A DNA stretch of 64,000 bases. It comes from an uncultured Bacteroidota bacterium (GTDB lineage: Bacteria; Bacteroidota; Bacteroidia; Chitinophagales; LD1). The stretch is from assembly GCA_903919075.1 (NCBI GenBank), contig CAIXGR010000050.1, forward strand, positions 1 through 64,000. The letters are read 5' to 3'. Both the position numbers and the translations under genes were made by a program. Every line of letters starts with the position of its first letter. Position 1 is the stretch's first letter. A model generated the notes under the pieces. The model was not told where the DNA came from and searched no databases. It worked only from the letters and a program-made list of their open reading frames with translations. Positions 60,195 to 64,000 of the stretch are shown here, piece after piece.

Positions 60195-60375
60195 ATCGGC
60201 TTATTCGAATCATCCCAACGTTTTTACAAATAGTACTTGTCAGCAGTAATACCCTCATCATTTCATGTTTCCCTGCATTTTGCCTACTTTAGTAGCCTAA
60301 CTTGAAAAAGGTGTTTAAAGAACAAACCACCGGAAATAGGGTTATTCCTACATTAGTAAAAGCTAATTACAGGCA

Positions 60376-60987
60376 TTGCCAAAAACAGAAACATATAAAG
60401 GTCTTAGCGACGAAGAGTTGGTGCACCGTTACCGAAACTCGTACGACCCCATATATATTGGCGAATTATACTACCGGTACACCCACTTAGTTTTTGGTGT
60501 TTGCATGAAATATTTGAAAGATGAAATGGCTGCTGAGGATGCCACCATGCAAATTTTTGAAAAGCTTATCTCCGAACTTAAAAAACACCACATTACTTCG
60601 TTTAAACCCTGGCTGCATACAGTAGTAAAAAACTATTGTATGATGTTATTTAGAAAGGATACGGTTGAGGGGAAAAGAAAAGCGGAAATGAAATTTGTTA
60701 TTGGCACCGGTATGGAAAACCCGGAGGAAAACCATCTACAAGATGCCCAAGACAAGGAATTTATATTACTGCATTTGAAAGATGGCATGGATGCGCTTAA
60801 AGAAGAGCAGCGCGAGTGCATTGAATTGTTTTATTTGAAAAACATTCCGTATTCGGAAATTTCGACGATAACGGGATTTACTATGAATGAAGTGAAAAGC
60901 AATATTCAAAACGGAAAAAGGAATTTAAAAAAATATATTACCGCAAAAAATGAGCAGTCCGAAAAAGGAAGCAATGAAGCTCTCTGA
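60376..60987 (+). CDS. ECF-type RNA polymerase sigma factor
   Basis: The 203-residue sigma factor has region 2 (ELYYRYTHLVFGVCMKYLKDEMAAEDATMQIFEKL) and region 4 (LKEEQRECIELFYLKNIPYSEISTITGFTMNEVKSNI). It starts at TTG 60376; an in-frame stop lies four codons upstream and no ATG is near. The next gene, whose start overlaps its end by 38 bp, looks like its membrane anti-sigma factor. The signal and regulon are unknown. The 180-bp gap upstream has no clear consensus promoter. Confidence 0.88.
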   Translation: MPKTETYKGLSDEELVHRYRNSYDPIYIGELYYRYTHLVFGVCMKYLKDEMAAEDATMQIFEKLISELKKHHITSFKPWLHTVVKNYCMMLFRKDTVEGKRKAEMKFVIGTGMENPEENHLQDAQDKEFILLHLKDGMDALKEEQRECIELFYLKNIPYSEISTITGFTMNEVKSNIQNGKRNLKKYITAKNEQSEKGSNEAL

Positions 60988-62170
60988 GCAAGGTTTAATT
61001 ACCGGTGAGGCCCTTTTGGCTTATCTGAAAAATGAACTTAGCCCTGAAGAGAAACAGGAGGTTGAAACCCTTCTGCATGATGATCCTTTTGCCCAGGATG
61101 CACTGGAAGGCTTGCGCACTTCGCAAAGCAAGGAAAGGGTTGGCGGCTCAATTGTTTCATTGCATAAAAAAATACGCGAACGGGTAGGATTAAAAGACAA
61201 GAAGGGTTTTAGTATTCACTGGACTAACTATGCCTGGGCGGCGGTGGTTTTAGGCTTGCTAATGGGTATTGGGTTTATGATGATTAATTATTTGGGCAAA
61301 AAAGACGAGCACATAGCGGTGAATGATAAATCGAAAGAACAAACTATAACCAGTGCCCCACAAAAAGCAGAGGAAGCAACACCACCAAAAATTGCTGCAG
61401 ATACAGCAGCTATTAATTCGGCAATGGCGGCGAGCGATACTGTTAGCCCATCTGCACCTACCGGTAGTATAACATCAACATTAAGTGATGCAGACAAAAA
61501 AGGTAAAGACCAAACTATAGCTGTTAGTGGTGCATCAGGGGCTTCGGGATATAACTATAGCCTTAAACCAACAGGGGTTTCTGGTGCAACCGGTAATGCC
61601 GGTCAGATAAAAAATAAGCTTGACGAGCAGACAACAAAAAATATACAGGCTTCAACTTCGGCGGGTAATGCCAATAGTAAAGTTGCCCAGCCTTCGGGAA
61701 ATGCCGGGATATCGGTAAACACTACCGGTGCACCAGCTAATAATTCATCTAATCTAGACGTTAGCTTTAATAAAAATGCTGCACCATCGCCGGCAGCTGA
61801 AAAAAAAGAATCGGACGAAGATAAGGCGAACGTGAGCGATGCTATGAAGAACTTTTATGCCGGCGATTACAAAAAAGCGGCAGGGCAGTTTGATAAAATT
61901 TTAAAACGCGAACCGGATAATGCCGATGCACTTTATTTTGGTGGCATTAGCGATTACATTGATGGGAGAACCGATAAAAGCGAAAAGAATTTTGACAAAA
62001 TATTGAAGAAGGGAAGTCTTTTTGTGGAAGGCGCGAAATGGTATAAAGCAAATATTTTACTGAAGAAAGGTGATATTGAACATGGTAAAAACTTATTACA
62101 GGAACTTTCAAATTCAAACGGTTCATATAAAGAACGCGCTACGAAAAAGTTGGCGGAGATGACGCATTAA
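60950..62170 (+). CDS. Putative anti-sigma factor with TPR domain
   Basis: The 406-residue product (ATG 60950; ATG 60974 is also possible) has an N-terminal cytosolic domain (~10-60, GEALLAYLKNELSPEEKQEVETLLHDD) like anti-sigma zf-HC2 domains but without the Cys. One membrane helix follows (~95-116). A Ser/Ala/Gly/Thr-rich periplasmic linker (~120-285) leads to two or three TPR units (~290-400: FYAGDYKKAAGQFDKILKREPDNADALYF). Its overlap with the ECF sigma gene and its topology suggest that it sequesters the sigma factor at the membrane and senses through the TPR part. This function is inferred. Confidence 0.7.
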   Translation: MSSPKKEAMKLSEQGLITGEALLAYLKNELSPEEKQEVETLLHDDPFAQDALEGLRTSQSKERVGGSIVSLHKKIRERVGLKDKKGFSIHWTNYAWAAVVLGLLMGIGFMMINYLGKKDEHIAVNDKSKEQTITSAPQKAEEATPPKIAADTAAINSAMAASDTVSPSAPTGSITSTLSDADKKGKDQTIAVSGASGASGYNYSLKPTGVSGATGNAGQIKNKLDEQTTKNIQASTSAGNANSKVAQPSGNAGISVNTTGAPANNSSNLDVSFNKNAAPSPAAEKKESDEDKANVSDAMKNFYAGDYKKAAGQFDKILKREPDNADALYFGGISDYIDGRTDKSEKNFDKILKKGSLFVEGAKWYKANILLKKGDIEHGKNLLQELSNSNGSYKERATKKLAEMTH

Positions 62171-62196
62171 AATCTATTGTCCTTCCAATAAGCTTA

Positions 62197-63555
62197 TTAC
62201 AACTCACTAAACTCAATGTGTTTTAATTTATACCGGAACCTGGCATACATTAAAACTGCTGCTATGCTTAAACCCACTACAAAACCAACCCACACACCAT
62301 TAACACCCATTTTAAAATTAAAGGCCAGTATATAACACAGCGGCACCATTATTAACCAATATGAAGTAAAAGCGATAATAGAAGGAATGCGCACATCCTG
62401 CATGCCGCGTAATATACCGGAACCGGCAACCTGGAAACCATCGCTTAGCTGAAAAATTGCGGCAAGTATAATTAAAGAAGAGGCTATTGATATCACTTCT
62501 TTATCGCCGGTATACATTTGTGGCAATAAATTGCTAAAAAGAAAAAATATAATGGCAAAAATAAACTGACTGCAAAACGTAAGCAGGTAAATTGAATTAC
62601 CGGTTACCCGAAGGCTGGCATTATCTTTAGAACCGAAAGCATAACCACTCATAATTGTTCCCGCAGCTGCTATGCCCGACACCATCATAAAAGTAATAGA
62701 GGCCAGGCTAATTGCTACCTGATATGCAGCAAGGCTGCTTTCGCTTATCCAGCCACACATAATTTGCCCGGCGCTAAATGCAGCTACCTCAAAAAACATT
62801 TGTAACCCTGAAGGGATGCCGATAATTAGTATTTGCTTAACGTAACTTTTTTCACTAACCGCAGAAAAACGAAATTCTTTAATCAGCGCTTTTATTTTTG
62901 CGTCGCGTATTATATATACCGCAAGCATAATGCACATCAGCGCTCTTGATGTACCGGTGGCAATAGCCGCGCCTTCAATACCTAATGCGGGGCAACCTAA
63001 TTTGCCGTATATTAAAATCCAGTTTAAAAGAACATTACACACAACCCCTATCAATGTAATTACCATCGAAACTTTTGTTCTTCCCTGCCCATCCATAAAT
63101 TGTTTGCCTACGGTAAAAAACATAAGCGCGGGTGTAGAGTAGTTGAGTATGGTTAAAAACCGTTGCGATAAATCTGTAATGTGAGCGCTTTCTTTAAACA
63201 AAGAAAAGTGCTGAGTAACAACTACCATAATACAATAGAAAAAAACTGACAGGGCCAGCGCTACTTTTAATGCTGAGCGCATAACACCAATAGCTTTCCA
63301 TCCATGCCGTTCACCTAAGGCTTCGGAAACCAAGGGGGAAACGGCAAATAAAACACCCATGCCTAAAAGATTAAACAGAAAGTAAACCGAGTTTGACACC
63401 CCGCTTGCAGCCATATATACCGATCCCAGCCCACCTACCTGCACGGTATCAAAAAAGCCCATAAGTACCAAACCCAGTTGGCCTATTACAATAGGCGCAG
63501 CCAGCTTAAGTGCTTCTTTTATTTTTTGGCGATATGTTTCACTAATCAATGGCAT
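62197..63555 (-). CDS. MATE-family efflux transporter
   Basis: The 452-residue protein from ATG 63555 has 12 helices in two halves and NorM-like motifs (LAAPIVIGQLGLVLMGFFDTVQVG; SPLVSEALGERHG; GIPSGLQMFFEVAAF). It exports cationic drugs or metabolites with Na+ or H+. The frame extends 12 codons upstream, but this start precedes the conserved N terminus. It converges with the anti-sigma gene, 26 bp apart. Confidence 0.9.
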   Translation of the reverse strand: MPLISETYRQKIKEALKLAAPIVIGQLGLVLMGFFDTVQVGGLGSVYMAASGVSNSVYFLFNLLGMGVLFAVSPLVSEALGERHGWKAIGVMRSALKVALALSVFFYCIMVVVTQHFSLFKESAHITDLSQRFLTILNYSTPALMFFTVGKQFMDGQGRTKVSMVITLIGVVCNVLLNWILIYGKLGCPALGIEGAAIATGTSRALMCIMLAVYIIRDAKIKALIKEFRFSAVSEKSYVKQILIIGIPSGLQMFFEVAAFSAGQIMCGWISESSLAAYQVAISLASITFMMVSGIAAAGTIMSGYAFGSKDNASLRVTGNSIYLLTFCSQFIFAIIFFLFSNLLPQMYTGDKEVISIASSLIILAAIFQLSDGFQVAGSGILRGMQDVRIPSIIAFTSYWLIMVPLCYILAFNFKMGVNGVWVGFVVGLSIAAVLMYARFRYKLKHIEFSEL

Positions 63556-63597
63556 GATTACATTTCTATTTATCCTTTCCCCTCCAAACAAATATTA

Positions 63598-63632
63598 AAT
63601 AAAAAACCCTGTCAGTTTTTACCGGCAGGGTT
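63598..63632 (-). terminator. Terminator after rpmF
   Basis: AACCCTG (63605-63611) pairs with CAGGGTT (63626-63632); on the minus strand a TTTTTTATTTAA tail follows. It lies 30 bp beyond the L32 stop codon and ends the DUF177-rpmF unit. Confidence 0.85.
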
Positions 63633-63662
63633 CAATAAATTTTGTATTTGAAATTTACTGGG

Positions 63663-63851
63663 TTATTTCTGTGTTTTATCAATAACCACCTTTCCGCGGT
63701 ACATTAATTTGTCTTCGCTCCAATGTGCCCTGTGCATTAAATGCGCTTCGCCGGTAGTTTGATCTACGCCGGTAGTAGGTGCAAATGCTTTGTAATGGGT
63801 CCTTCTTTTGTCTCTTCTTTGTTTGGAGATTCTATGTTTAGGATGTGGCAT
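63663..63851 (-). CDS. rpmF: Ribosomal protein L32
   Basis: The 62-residue protein begins [20 protein letters not shown], the conserved L32 start. The CxxC zinc pairs of many bacterial L32 proteins are missing, as is usual in Bacteroidota. It follows the DUF177 (YceD) gene by 40 bp, the standard arrangement. Confidence 0.95.
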   Translation of the reverse strand: MPHPKHRISKQRRDKRRTHYKAFAPTTGVDQTTGEAHLMHRAHWSEDKLMYRGKVVIDKTQK

Positions 63852-63891
63852 GACTTTATTTTTTTATGGTTACTTTATTTTTTTCTATTTA

Positions 63892-64000
63892 CTATTTCTT
63901 CAAATTTTTTAAAGCCGCCCAACGGGGATCAACTTCATCTTGTTTCTTTTCACTTGCTACAGCATTCGCATTTGCAATGTGCTTCAATACTTCTTTATTA
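63892..64000 (-). CDS. DUF177 (YceD-like) protein, C-terminal fragment
   Basis: The last 35 codons of a gene that enters from the right edge. The sequence ends DEVDPRWAALKNLKK, a strongly conserved DUF177 tail, and sits directly upstream of rpmF as expected. YceD proteins are linked to 23S rRNA maturation and L32 in other bacteria. The N-terminal part lies outside the window. Confidence 0.85.
   Translation of the reverse strand, partial: NKEVLKHIANANAVASEKKQDEVDPRWAALKNLKK

Noticed and set aside
62187-62198. Perfect 12-bp palindrome AATAAGCTTATT between convergent genes
   Set aside because: It has no loop or T-tract; AT-rich palindromes of this length are expected by chance.

Overview
The window is about 64 kb of chromosome from a member of the Bacteroidota, probably a Chitinophagales/Sphingobacteriales-like or unclassified environmental lineage. 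The evidence is: a short 289-residue primary sigma factor without region 1.1; promoters of the TTG-N(17-23)-TAnnTTTG type; type IX secretion (T9SS) C-terminal sorting domains; an OMP_b-brl_3 outer-membrane protein; a LytS/LytTR two-component pair; DUF4290 and DUF5777 proteins; and an L32 protein without zinc cysteines. No rRNA, tRNA, CRISPR array, prophage or complete insertion sequence was seen.

Layout. 0-2.5 kb: a gene-poor start, then a MORN-repeat gene split by an apparent frameshift. 2.5-15.3 kb: a surface-protein region with two paralogous glycine-rich proteins, a Ycf48-like propeller with a T9SS tail, a small T9SS-tailed protein and a 1469-residue collagen-like protein with an S74 self-cleaving chaperone domain; ruvB and a helical cytoplasmic protein sit among them. 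16-17.6 kb: rpoD and a YjjG-type nucleotidase. 17.6-19.1 kb: a compact uncharacterised stretch holding a small exported protein behind a promoter with three TTCACTA sites, a candidate ~215-nt non-coding RNA with its own consensus promoter and terminator, and a small zinc-ribbon protein. 19.1-26.6 kb: an outer-membrane barrel protein, a CBM9-like secreted protein, the LytS/LytTR pair and a NatAB-type ABC exporter. 26.7-37.9 kb: M1 aminopeptidase, aquaporin, Kup potassium transporter with a short leader ORF, a DUF898 + M48 protease pair, acyltransferase, aldehyde dehydrogenase, DUF1761-like protein and Hsp20.

38-49.5 kb is almost entirely on the minus strand: a GT-C glycosyltransferase, the cytochrome-like lipoprotein/YceI/DUF5777 trio, a Bcp-type peroxiredoxin, an M23 peptidase, a LOG-family protein, a sodium:solute symporter and a nucleotide-sugar run (galE, a second epimerase, rfbA). 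49.5-64 kb: uvrA, an MtfA-like peptidase, a UvrD/PcrA helicase, DUF4290, murA with Asp in place of the catalytic Cys, grpE-dnaJ, an ECF sigma factor with an overlapping putative anti-sigma/TPR gene, a MATE transporter, rpmF and the end of a DUF177 gene.

Most genes are housekeeping or envelope functions. The least explained parts are the 17.6-19.1 kb small-gene/ncRNA stretch, the collagen-like S74 protein with its long Lys/Pro/Ala tail, the kup leader ORF, and a strong excess of the palindrome ACCGGT over the whole window. All family calls come from reading the sequence; no database search was run.
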